A stretch of 64,000 bases of DNA from an uncultured Caryophanales bacterium (lineage in GTDB: Bacteria > Bacillota_I > Bacilli_A > RFN20 > CAG-826), in NCBI GenBank assembly GCA_902464635.1, contig CABQKC010000006.1, positions 1-64,000 on the forward strand. Reading direction: 5' to 3'. Below, in pieces: positions 51,975-61,100 of the stretch (the first letter of the stretch is position 1; every line of letters starts with the position of its first letter). The notes under the pieces are model-generated. The model searched no databases. It had not been told where the DNA came from and saw only the letters and a program-made list of their open reading frames with translations. The position numbers and the translations under genes are program-made.

Positions 51975-52005
51975 AGAGTCATGTTTAAACAGCAGGCTCT
52001 TTTTT
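51975..52005 (+). terminator. Terminator after the oxidoreductase gene
   Basis: GAGTC (51976–51980) and GGCTC (51995–51999), with TTTAAA-rich loop, are followed by TTTTTT. Confidence 0.65.
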
Positions 52006-52023
52006 ATTTGCCTAGAAGATCCG

Positions 52024-52042
52024 TTAGAAGTTAATCTTCTAA
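52024..52042 (+). repeat. Perfect hairpin TTAGAAG–CTTCTAA
   Basis: A 7-bp perfect inverted repeat with a TTAAT loop, followed by TGACTTTTT. It may be a second weak terminator, or the first element of the leader RNA of the next gene. Confidence 0.4.
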
Positions 52043-52099
52043 TGACTTTTTAAATTAAATGAATATAATAATCTTCGTCGATAAAGTTCGATGCATTTA

Positions 52100-52191
52100 C
52101 CTAGATTTAACAGAACACGTGTGATTGGCTGTTAACAATCACTAGGCAAAATTAATGATAACAAGCACTATTTGCCTACTTCTTAGGGAGG
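52100..52191 (+). promoter_or_regulatory. Switch-like leader RNA before the M50-like membrane gene
   Basis: Several perfect inverted repeats compete. TTAACAG (52107–52113) pairs with CTGTTAA (52129–52135), closed by CCTAG/CTAGG (52100–52104/52142–52146). GTGATTG (52121–52127) pairs with CAATCAC (52136–52142) and excludes the first. TAGGCAAA (52143–52150) pairs with TTTGCCTA (52171–52178). CCTA (52175–52178) can instead pair with TAGG (52184–52187), covering part of the ribosome-binding site AGGGAGG (52185–52191). The set looks like a translation-controlling switch; no known class is recognised. Confidence 0.4.
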
Positions 52192-52198
52192 CTTTTTA

Positions 52199-53380
52199 AT
52201 GAAAAAGAACGATTTCGCCGCCTTTGTGGCTTATGTCCTAATGTTTGGAATTGCTATTTTGGTTGGTTTAGTTTGGATTAGACCTATTGTTTCTAATGTT
52301 GGCAACTCATTGCCAATCAATTCCATATTGTTAGTATTTATTGGAATTGTCGCAGGTATCTTATTAAATTCCGTTTTAATGGAATTAGGCCATCTATTAG
52401 GAGCTAGAATAGGCAAGTATAGGGTCCTTTATTGGTCAATCTTAGGTTTAGGAGTCAAAACTAATAAAGAAGGCAAAAAGAAATTTGGATATGTTAAGTT
52501 CGATGGATTAACTGGAGAAACAAAAGTTGCCCCTAATGATAAAGAAAAATCTAGATTAGGTGCCTATATTTCTTTTCCAATTTTATTCTATCTAATTGAA
52601 CTTATTGTTTTGGTTGTTTTATTTTCCGTCGGAGCTAATTTAGCTAGAAAAACACCTAGCTTTGGCTGGATTCAAATCGTATCATTAGTAATTTTGACTG
52701 TTGGGGGAATGATAATAATTTATGATTACATTCCATTTAGATTAGATTCTATAACCGACGGATATTTAATGATGCTTCTATCTAAGCCAATTAATAAAGT
52801 TGCTTATAACAACATGCTTCTAGCGGAAGAAGCTAGTTTATTAGGAAAAGAACTTCCTGATATTCCAGTTTATGATGAAGTAACTGATTTTACCTATGTC
52901 TTAAATAACGTAACCGTATATTCCTTATTATCAAAAGGATCGATAAAAGACGCTATAAAGATATTGGATAAGGCTATAACTTCAGAAAAGGGTCTATCCA
53001 AATCATTAGTCAGGGAAGCAAAGACTTTCAAATTGTCATTGCTATTTACTTATAACTTCCCTCAAGGAAAGGAACTTTATGATTCCTTTGAAGATGAAGA
53101 TAGAAAATATATCTCATCCATTTCCACTCCTTCTGCCTTAAGATGTTATTTATTGGTATCTGGATTAATCGAAGATAGCGAAACCGAAGCTAATTTTGCT
53201 ATCGATAAAACCGATAAAGTCTATAAGAGTGTTGCTAGCAATGTTGCTTCTATTGAAAAGAAATTATTAGAAGAAGATGTTGCCTTAGTCAAACAAAAGC
53301 ACCCATCCTGGTCTTTATATGATTTACCTTGGAATATAAAAAAGGAAAAAGAAGAAGATTCCAATAAGGAAAATAAATAA
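52199..53380 (+). CDS. Membrane protein with degenerate M50 (site-2-protease-like) domain
   Basis: A 393-residue protein with four membrane spans in the first 190 residues and a soluble, helical C-terminal half (about 200–390). The second span ends NSVLMELGHLLGARIGKY, which matches the HExxH-bearing helix of M50 intramembrane proteases except that methionine replaces the first zinc histidine (MELGH for HELGH). A later RLDSITDGYLMMLL resembles the NDGY/DG segment of that family. It is therefore probably a non-catalytic relative; its job is unknown. A strong ribosome-binding site follows a switch-like leader. I assign the family with moderate certainty. Confidence 0.55.
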   Translation: MKKNDFAAFVAYVLMFGIAILVGLVWIRPIVSNVGNSLPINSILLVFIGIVAGILLNSVLMELGHLLGARIGKYRVLYWSILGLGVKTNKEGKKKFGYVKFDGLTGETKVAPNDKEKSRLGAYISFPILFYLIELIVLVVLFSVGANLARKTPSFGWIQIVSLVILTVGGMIIIYDYIPFRLDSITDGYLMMLLSKPINKVAYNNMLLAEEASLLGKELPDIPVYDEVTDFTYVLNNVTVYSLLSKGSIKDAIKILDKAITSEKGLSKSLVREAKTFKLSLLFTYNFPQGKELYDSFEDEDRKYISSISTPSALRCYLLVSGLIEDSETEANFAIDKTDKVYKSVASNVASIEKKLLEEDVALVKQKHPSWSLYDLPWNIKKEKEEDSNKENK

Positions 53381-53474
53381 AAAAGACAAACTAAAGCGGT
53401 ATTTTTCCACTTCGATTCGACTTTTTACTTTCCTTTATCTTCTTTAATATTTACCTAAGGCGGTTTATATATTT

Positions 53475-54827
53475 ATGAATAAGAAGATAGAACCTACACT
53501 TCCATTAGAAGAAAAAGATATTAAAAAAGAAGAAGCTCTTCCTGATCCCGATTCAAAAGAGGATTATGTTGAACTAAAGCATGTAAACAAAGTCTATAAC
53601 AAGAAAGTACATGCGGTTATTGATTTCAATCTAAAGATAAGAAAGAAGGAATTCGTTGTTTTTGTTGGTCCTTCTGGATGTGGCAAATCCACTACTTTAA
53701 GAATGATTGCAGGACTAGAAGATATTTCTAGTGGCGAGCTTTATATAAATGGTGAGTATTGTAACGATCTTTCTTCTAAAGATAGAGATATAGCCATGGT
53801 ATTCCAAAGCTATTCGCTTTATCCAAATATGACCGTATTTGATAATCTTGCTTTCTCTTTGAAAGTAAGACATTTACCAAAAGAAGAAATAGAAACAAGG
53901 GTACATGAAGCTGCTAGAATTCTTGAAATAGAAGAATATTTGCAAAGAAAGCCGAAGGAATTATCCGGTGGTCAAAGGCAACGTGTAGCTTTAGGCAGAG
54001 CAATTGTGAGGAATGCTAGATTATTCCTTATGGATGAACCTCTTTCTAATCTAGATGCAAAATTAAGAGTAACTATGAGAAGCGAAATCATACGTCTACA
54101 TAAAGCCATTGGGGCTACGACTGTTTATGTTACTCATGACCAAATAGAAGCCATGACTATGGCAGACCGCATTGTTGTCATGAAGAAAGGCTATATTCAA
54201 CAAATTGGAACTCCTGCTGAAATATATAGACATCCATCTAATCTTTTCGTTGCAACCTTTATTGGCTCTCCTGCGATGAATGTTTTAGAAGCTAAATACG
54301 ATAATGGGGTCATTGTTTTTAATGATGGAAAGAAGATTAAGCTAACCAAAGAACAAATCAAGCTTCATGATGATTTCTATAAAGCTGAGTTGGTTAGACA
54401 AAATGAAGCACTTCCTTTGGCCAAGGAACTATTAACTAGACAAAACGAACTAAAAGCAAGCCAAAAGAAATTATTTAAGAAGAAAGAAGAGCCAATCGAT
54501 ATTGAAAACCATGAATATATCTTGGCCTTAAAAGAACATATTTCTAGTCTAGAAGAAGTTAATAAAGGTAAGAGCCATCCAATATTATTTGGTATCCGTC
54601 CAGAAGATATAGTTCCTAATGAAGAAATGGATTCATTTGAATCTAAGATTAGTTTATGCGAACTTCTTGGCGATCAATCTTATGTCCATTTTGATTTCGG
54701 TGGCAAAGATATATTGTCTAAAGTATCTTCTGAATTAAATATAAAAGAAGAAGCTATTATGAAATTCGGCTTTAAAGAAAATAAGGTCCACTTATTCGAT
54801 AGTTGGACCGAAAAGACAATATTCTAA
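53475..54827 (+). CDS. Sugar ABC transporter ATPase, MsmK/UgpC type
   Basis: A 450-residue ATPase of the carbohydrate-uptake (MalK-like) class. The nucleotide domain has GPSGCGKST (about 65), LSGGQRQR (about 161), LFLMDEPLSNLD (about 181) and the HDQIEAMTMADRI switch. The C-terminal regulatory beta domain ends with FGIRPEDI and is interrupted by a charged, helical insert of about 80 residues (about 300–385). No permease or binding protein is adjacent, so like MsmK it may energise several sugar importers. An acidic 30-residue leader precedes the ATPase domain. It converges on the epimerase-like gene with a 4-base overlap. Confidence 0.88.
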   Translation: MNKKIEPTLPLEEKDIKKEEALPDPDSKEDYVELKHVNKVYNKKVHAVIDFNLKIRKKEFVVFVGPSGCGKSTTLRMIAGLEDISSGELYINGEYCNDLSSKDRDIAMVFQSYSLYPNMTVFDNLAFSLKVRHLPKEEIETRVHEAARILEIEEYLQRKPKELSGGQRQRVALGRAIVRNARLFLMDEPLSNLDAKLRVTMRSEIIRLHKAIGATTVYVTHDQIEAMTMADRIVVMKKGYIQQIGTPAEIYRHPSNLFVATFIGSPAMNVLEAKYDNGVIVFNDGKKIKLTKEQIKLHDDFYKAELVRQNEALPLAKELLTRQNELKASQKKLFKKKEEPIDIENHEYILALKEHISSLEEVNKGKSHPILFGIRPEDIVPNEEMDSFESKISLCELLGDQSYVHFDFGGKDILSKVSSELNIKEEAIMKFGFKENKVHLFDSWTEKTIF

Positions 54828-55732
54828 TTATTAAAGAAAGATAATTTTATCCAATTAGATTTAGCCGTATTTGATTTAATAAGCAATTCATCTTTATTCT
54901 CTGGATCTATTTCAGGTTCAAAGACAAAGCAAGAGAATTGCTTTTCTTTTTGACCATTTAGACCTATAACCCCAACAGGTGCTGAATCTAGATATATTAA
55001 AGCACTAGGGAAAGACGAATCAATTTCTAGGGCACATCTTTTATCCTCTATTCTTACAGGATAATTAACTCCTTTAAGATAATGACCCCGTGTAGTTAAA
55101 TTCTCTTTTTCTACATAGGTTTCTTTTAATAATTTTGGATTTTTAAAATCAAAAGCCTTTCCGATTTTGTTAAATTCTTTGATGCTTAAATCATCGTTTA
55201 AAATAGATACTTCATTTGCTTCTATTTTAGCTTTTAAATTCCTAACGTCTTCTTCTAGGAAATTAAAATATGAATGCAGGGATAAAGAAGCATATGTATC
55301 TTCTTCTGCTTCTATTTTGTATTGAATTAATATCTCTCCATTTTCATTAACTTTATAGATAATCGTGTAGTTACAATGGTTTCCGTAGAAAGTTTCTTCT
55401 TTTTCTAAATTTAGTCTAAATTCTATTTCAAAAACATCTCCATTTACTGAACACGTATATTCAAATTCCATGAAAGAAATCGAATTATCTCCCCCATGAC
55501 AAATAACTTCATTATTTAATTTATATCTTCCTGCGATTGGTCCAAGCGTCTTCCCGTAAAATCCTTTTGAATTAAGGAATAGGGATTTATCTAATGGAGA
55601 GAAAAACCATTCATGACCTTTATAAGAACATGAATAAATTGATGCCCCGTTAGAGCAAAAACAAATCCTAAAATTATTCCCTTTATATGTGATGAAATCG
55701 GAATTAATTATCTTTTCAATACTTATAGACAT
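54824..55732 (-). CDS. Aldose 1-epimerase-like protein
   Basis: A protein of about 302 residues with the galactose-mutarotase beta-sandwich pattern: GASIYSCSYKGHEWFFSP, KGFYGKTLGPIAGRYKLN, a histidine-bearing LSLHSYFN and the C-terminal CFVFEPEIDPEN. It would interconvert alpha and beta anomers of a free sugar. A longer start at 55771 lies inside the glycosidase gene; I prefer 55732 because the conserved region begins there, though neither start has a good ribosome-binding site. Transcribed with the glycosidase gene upstream. Confidence 0.72.
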   Translation of the reverse strand: MSISIEKIINSDFITYKGNNFRICFCSNGASIYSCSYKGHEWFFSPLDKSLFLNSKGFYGKTLGPIAGRYKLNNEVICHGGDNSISFMEFEYTCSVNGDVFEIEFRLNLEKEETFYGNHCNYTIIYKVNENGEILIQYKIEAEEDTYASLSLHSYFNFLEEDVRNLKAKIEANEVSILNDDLSIKEFNKIGKAFDFKNPKLLKETYVEKENLTTRGHYLKGVNYPVRIEDKRCALEIDSSFPSALIYLDSAPVGVIGLNGQKEKQFSCFVFEPEIDPENKDELLIKSNTAKSNWIKLSFFNN

Positions 55733-55749
55733 CTCTAAAAATGGGTTTC

Positions 55750-56853
55750 TTATTTGTTCTTTTCTTCCCATTCCTCATCGGCTTCAGTAGTTACTTTTTT
55801 AATAACATCATATTCTTTAGGATCGTAGGGTCTAAGATTTGGCCTGACTAAATCATGTTGCCACTTGGTAAAATCCCAATCATTGCCTTTGCCCTTATCA
55901 TAGGCATTCCAAAGCCATTCCCAAGGTTCCCTAGTTTGCTGCTTACCAGTTACAAATCCCCAGTTAAAGCAACCGATATTTTCTTTCTTGAAATATGGGA
56001 ATAAATCAAAGACATCGTTATGCCAAATCCTATGTAGCCATTCTGTATTAAACATAGGCCTATCGTAGGTATCCATTAAATATTGGCTGACTTTCATGCA
56101 GTCAAAAGACTTTAAATAGCAATGATAAGAAATGACATCAGACATTTCTAGCGCCTTTATTTCAATTTCTTTATATGGCTTTAAAGTAGCTTCGTCATAA
56201 CTCCAGCAGCAGGCGGTCAAAGGTTGACTTGGATTGATTTCCCTAGCAACTTTAAAAGCCTTTTCTAGATATGGGAATGACATCATGCCCCTTCTAGAAT
56301 TGCCTGGTTCGTTATACATGTCCCATAAAAGAACTCTTTCATCATCTTTGTATCTAGTAATGATTTCTTTAATCATTTCATAGAATTTTTCTTCATATGG
56401 CTTTTCATCGATTAAGTTATATCCAGGAGCATCCATGACTACATGGGGTGACTTTTTTCTTCCCCCGTGATAGCCAAAATCAAAGGATTGAGGTCCATAT
56501 ACTGGCCAGGAATAATTTTGTTTCTGTACAACGCAGTCATTGCCAAAACAAATCATTATATAGATGGAATTCTTATGGGCAATTTCTAAAATCTGTTCGA
56601 TATGGGACATGTATGAATCGTGTTGATCAATATATATTTCTAGTTGCATTAGAATCCTAATCGCATTAAAACCCCAGGAATGTGCCAAAGCAAGTTCTCT
56701 TTCGATGGTTTCCTTTTGGTTTTCCCATCCCCACTCCTGATAAAATTCAATTCTATGGTTTGCAGTTGAAGGAACATAATTAAATCCCCTTATCCAAGGA
56801 TATTTGCTATACCACTGCCTTGCTTTTTCTTTGCTCCATTTTTCCATTTTCAT
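55750..56853 (-). CDS. GH5-like cellulase-fold glycoside hydrolase, cytoplasmic
   Basis: A 367-residue TIM-barrel glycosidase of the clan GH-A type. The acid/base is in LLWDMYNEPGN (the NEP motif, about residue 200) and the nucleophile in PMFNTEWLHR (about 275). The N-terminus has RGFNYVPSTANHRIEF and the GFNAIRILMQ strand. There is no signal peptide, so it acts on imported oligosaccharides. Subfamily and linkage are unknown; beta-glucoside, mannoside or xyloside are all possible. AGAGGAA precedes both the first and third Met (56853, 56847); spacing favours 56847. Divergent from the sensor/LuxR regulator. Confidence 0.85.
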   Translation of the reverse strand: MKMEKWSKEKARQWYSKYPWIRGFNYVPSTANHRIEFYQEWGWENQKETIERELALAHSWGFNAIRILMQLEIYIDQHDSYMSHIEQILEIAHKNSIYIMICFGNDCVVQKQNYSWPVYGPQSFDFGYHGGRKKSPHVVMDAPGYNLIDEKPYEEKFYEMIKEIITRYKDDERVLLWDMYNEPGNSRRGMMSFPYLEKAFKVAREINPSQPLTACCWSYDEATLKPYKEIEIKALEMSDVISYHCYLKSFDCMKVSQYLMDTYDRPMFNTEWLHRIWHNDVFDLFPYFKKENIGCFNWGFVTGKQQTREPWEWLWNAYDKGKGNDWDFTKWQHDLVRPNLRPYDPKEYDVIKKVTTEADEEWEEKNK

Positions 56854-56914
56854 TTCCTCTTGGTAAGATTTTCCTTATTTTGGCTTATTTTATAAAGACT
56901 AAATAGAATGAATA

Positions 56915-56937
56915 TTTACCAAAATTATTTGGCTAAA
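56915..56937. promoter_or_regulatory. Imperfect inverted repeat in the glycosidase/regulator gap
   Basis: TTTACCAAA and TTTGGCTAAA are near-mirror arms (one-base indel) in the 112-base divergent gap. TTTGGCT occurs again 49 bases upstream (56879), and TTGGTAA at 56860 mirrors TTACCAA at 56916. They are candidate operator sites for the adjacent regulator. Confidence 0.3.
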
Positions 56938-56965
56938 CTTTATTTTTTCCTTCTAAAAGTTTATA

Positions 56966-58036
56966 TTGAAAAATGTGATACAGGTATTAGTAGAAGAAAG
57001 ATATAGGGACAACATTAGGTTTAACGACGCGTTTGAAGGTTTTAAAAGTGCGGTTCTAGCTAGAAAAGAATCCTATGTAATTTTAAAAAACAAAAAGGAT
57101 TTCGATCCTAAAGAAAGAGTTTTGGTTATATTTGGGATAAGCCTTAACTGGATTGAAGAAATATTTTCTTTTTGTAATGAGAGGAATATACATCCATTGA
57201 TATTTGGATTAAGGCCTAAATTCCATCTAACCCCTTTTTCATATTTATCAAAAGATTATGTAATGTCGTTTTACCTTTTAACCAATAAGATTATTTCTAC
57301 TTCAAAAGAAGGGAAGAAGATCGCCTTTATCGGTTTTAATCCTTCTTCTCCTCATGATTTATTTAAGAAAGAAGGTTTTCTTTTAGCGTGTAAGGAATCT
57401 AATGTCAGTTATGAATTCTTCGATAACGAAGGCGATTCTAGCCTTTTGATTAAGAATTTGATTTCAAAAGAAGCTGAATTCGATGACATGGTTTTCGTTA
57501 ATGATGATTTGCTTCTTTTATATATCTCTAAATCCAAGAATTCCATAAATAAAAATATGGCAGGATTTGGAGGTAGTAAACTAAAAGAATTCATACATGT
57601 CCCTTATATAACTGGTAATATTGATTATTTTGAAGCAGGTAAAGTCTTGGCTAATCTATTCTTCTTTTTATCTAAGCAAAAGGAAATATATTCTGTATCA
57701 GTTAAGATGCCACTCAAACTAACTTGTGATGTAACTTATAACCCTCCAAAGATTTATCAAAATGAGAAAGATATTGATTTCTATCATGACAAATCGATTG
57801 AAGAAATTGACCTTGTAAATGAAACTCTCCTTAATATGGACGAGACCGATATCAATATTGTGATTCTATTAGAAAACGGCGCTAAATACGAAACTATCGC
57901 AGATGCCTGTTATATATCGCTTAATACAGTCAAATATCGCATTGGGAAGATGCTAAAAGTATCAAAGAGAAAAAACAAAACTGAACTCCTTTCCTTGTTT
58001 GCAAAATATAAGTTAGATTTCTCTTCCAAAGTATAA
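56966..58036 (+). CDS. Regulator with LacI-like sensor domain and C-terminal LuxR-type HTH
   Basis: A 356-residue protein without an N-terminal DNA-binding domain. Residues about 5–265 resemble the periplasmic-binding-protein fold of LacI-type sensors (VLVIFGISLNWIEEI, KKIAFIGFNPSSPHDLFKKEGFLLACKE, DDMVFVNDDLLLLYI, IHVPYITGNIDYFEAGKVLANLFF). The C-terminal 65 residues carry a LuxR/NarL-like helix-turn-helix (INIVILLENGAKYETIADAC, then SLNTVKYRIGKMLKV). This reverses the usual LacI order. It probably senses a sugar and controls the divergent glycosidase–epimerase genes or the following DUF5107 gene. The start is TTG (or an in-frame GTG at 56975) without a clear ribosome-binding site. Confidence 0.75.
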   Translation: MKNVIQVLVEERYRDNIRFNDAFEGFKSAVLARKESYVILKNKKDFDPKERVLVIFGISLNWIEEIFSFCNERNIHPLIFGLRPKFHLTPFSYLSKDYVMSFYLLTNKIISTSKEGKKIAFIGFNPSSPHDLFKKEGFLLACKESNVSYEFFDNEGDSSLLIKNLISKEAEFDDMVFVNDDLLLLYISKSKNSINKNMAGFGGSKLKEFIHVPYITGNIDYFEAGKVLANLFFFLSKQKEIYSVSVKMPLKLTCDVTYNPPKIYQNEKDIDFYHDKSIEEIDLVNETLLNMDETDINIVILLENGAKYETIADACYISLNTVKYRIGKMLKVSKRKNKTELLSLFAKYKLDFSSKV

Positions 58037-58065
58037 AAATTCAAATTTATTTCTTTTTCTTTTGG

Positions 58066-58090
58066 TCTTTCTAAGTGAAAGAAGTTTTTT
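58066..58090 (+). terminator. Weak terminator after the sensor/LuxR regulator
   Basis: TCTTTC and GAAAGA form a 6-bp AT-rich stem followed by AGTTTTTT. Confidence 0.4.
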
Positions 58091-58105
58091 AACAATTATT
58101 CATGG

Positions 58106-61100
58106 ATGGTTAAAAATATGATCAAACACTTAGAAATAACAATTCCTACTTATGAAGTCGGTTCTAGCGAAGAGCTACCGATGTTTTTTGAAAGACGTAA
58201 TTACCAAGGCGCTTCAGGAAAGATTTATCCTCTTCCTTTCACTGCCTCGATTTCTGATGAAAAGAAAGATAAGAAATATGATGCTTATGTATTGGAAAAC
58301 AAATACATCAAGGCAACTCTTCTTCCTGAAATAGGAGGTAAGATTCATTCTATATTAGATAAGACAAATAATTATGACATTATTTATCATAACAAAGTAA
58401 TTAAGCCTGCCATGGTTGGGCTTTGTGGTCCTTGGGTATCTGGCGGCATTGAATTTAACTGGCCTCAGCATCATAGGCCTACTACCTTTATTCCAGTCGA
58501 AAGCAAGGAAAAGAACGAAACAGTCTATATGGGTGAATTTGATAACTTCTTTTCAATGCATGGGACTGTTGGAATATCCATCAAGGAAGATAGGAATTAT
58601 GTAAAGGCCCATATTATTGTTTATAACTCCACCCCATTTAGGAGAAGATTTATGTGGTGGGCGAATACTGCCGTTGAGATTAATGATAATTACGCGGTTG
58701 ATTTTCCTCCCGATGTAAGTAGCGTCAACGACCATGATAGGCGTTGTGTTCTTTCTTGGCCCATTGCAAAAGGTGTCTATAAGACTGTCCGCCCTTGGAA
58801 CTTTGGAGAAGGCACCGATATTCATTTTACTAGAAACATTAAGGCCCCTACTTCAATGATGGTTTCTAAAGATGAATGCGATTTGGATTTCGTATGTGGA
58901 TATGATTATGGGAAAGAAGCTGGGGTTGCCATGGTTTCTAATCACCATATCGCCCCTGGAAAGAAACTTTGGATTTGGGGCAATTCTCCTTTTGCTTCTA
59001 AGTGGTGTGAGAATCTAACTGATGATGGCAGTGAATATTGTGAACTTATGACTGGCTGTTATACCGATAACCAACCAGATTTCACGATGATTGAGCCATA
59101 TGAAAAGAAAGAATTTGACCAATATTGGTATCCAATTAAGAAAATTGGAGAGCCAAAGGCTGTAACTCTAGATGCCGCGCTTAATTTCTATAAGAAGGGA
59201 AATAAATTATTTGTAGGCGTCTGCCCATCTGGTAATTTCCTAGGTTCAAAGATAATAGTCACCTCGAACGGAAAAGAATTATTTAGCAAGAAAGTTGATT
59301 TGTTAATTGAAGATCCTTATATAGATGAATTTGATTTTGATGGGGACATTAAATCGATTGAAGTATTTGTTAAAGATAAAAACAATAAAGAACTTGTTTC
59401 ATTTAGAAATAATTTAAAAGAACACAAACCAATAAAGCCAAGGCCAATTTCCCCGCGTCCAAAAGATATAAAGACCAACGAAGAATTATATCTACATGGA
59501 TATCACCTATATCAATATAACCACTTCGCCTATAAAGCAACTGATTATCTAGAAGAAGCCTTAAGAAGAGACCCAACCGATTATAGATGCAATGAGGCTA
59601 TGGGTGATATTTGTTTAGATAACGCTAGATTTGATTTGGCTAAACAATATTATTCAAAGGCCATAGAAAAAGTTTGCTTAAGAGATGCCAATCCAAAGAA
59701 TGCATCTTGCTATTATGGAAGAGGCGTTGCCAATAGATATCTAGGGTTGGATTTAGAAGCAGAAAATGATTTCTATAAAGCCGTCTGGCAATATGGGACA
59801 CGTTCTTGCTCCTATTACGCTTTAGCAGGCCTAGCTTCTAAAAAAGGCGATAAAGAAGAAGCGATTAGATTATTAGAATTATCTTTAGAAACAAATGCTA
59901 AAAACCCTCTTGCTATATATATGCTAGGCCTACTAAAAGATGATTCTAAAGTAGAAGAGAAAGTTAATGAAATAGATCCATTATTCTTTAATGGCAATGA
60001 TATTAAAAGAACTTTGATAATAGTTAGGGAATTACTTAATTTTGGAATGTTAGATCTCTCTATTGAATATTTAGAGAAATCTAATAAGAACCCACTTGTC
60101 TATTATTATTTAGCCTATGTTCATAAACTTAAAAACGATGGAGAAGAAACTAGATATATCGATATGGCTGAAAAAGCAGATCCATATCATTGCTTCCCTA
60201 ATGATGATTTCGATGTAATTGTCTTAAAATCCGCTTCAACTCCTATGGCTAATTACTACATGGGGTGCCTATATTACCATCGTGATCAATATGAATTAGC
60301 GGCTTCCTTATTCGAAAAGGTTAATGAAAAGATTACTTATTATCCATCATTAAGGAATCTCTCTCTTGCTTATTTTGACCATCTAAACAAGAAAGAAGAA
60401 GCTTATATCTTATTAAAGGAAGCATTCGAACTTTCTAAAAATGGAAGAGTGTTCTATGAATTAGTAATGATGGAAGCGAGCTTGAATATCCCTCTAGAAG
60501 ATAGGGTAAAATTCATTGAATCCAATTTGGATGTAGCTAGTTCTAGGGATGATGTTTTAACTAAATATATTTCTTATCTAGTTGATTTAAAACAATATGA
60601 AAAAGCTATTTCCATGTTAAAGACACATAGTTTCCATACTTATGAAGGTGGAGAAGGCAACTTAACCTCTCTTCATTCAAACCTATATTTCTTGTTAGGC
60701 AATGATGAATTTAATAAAGGTAATTACCAAAAGGCTAAAGAATATTATCTAATCGGCCTAGATTATCCATTGAATTATCATGAAACTATTACCTTGCATG
60801 CGGATAATTCTCACCTTTATTACAAATTGGCATTAGTTAGCAAAGAACTAGGTGAAACTAGTAAGATGAATGAATATCTGGAAAAAGGAATTTCTTCCTT
60901 GGCGTGTCCAAATCCAAATTTCTATTTTGCCGCTAAATGTTATGAACTTCTTAATAGAAAAGAAGAAGCAAAAGCTAAATTAGATGCTTTATATGAGACT
61001 GGTAAAGATTTGTATGAGAATAGGGATTTAGATTCTTATTTTGGTGTTGGGGCTCCGACTAGGCTTCCATTTGCCTATGATATCGATAGGGTCAATACGA

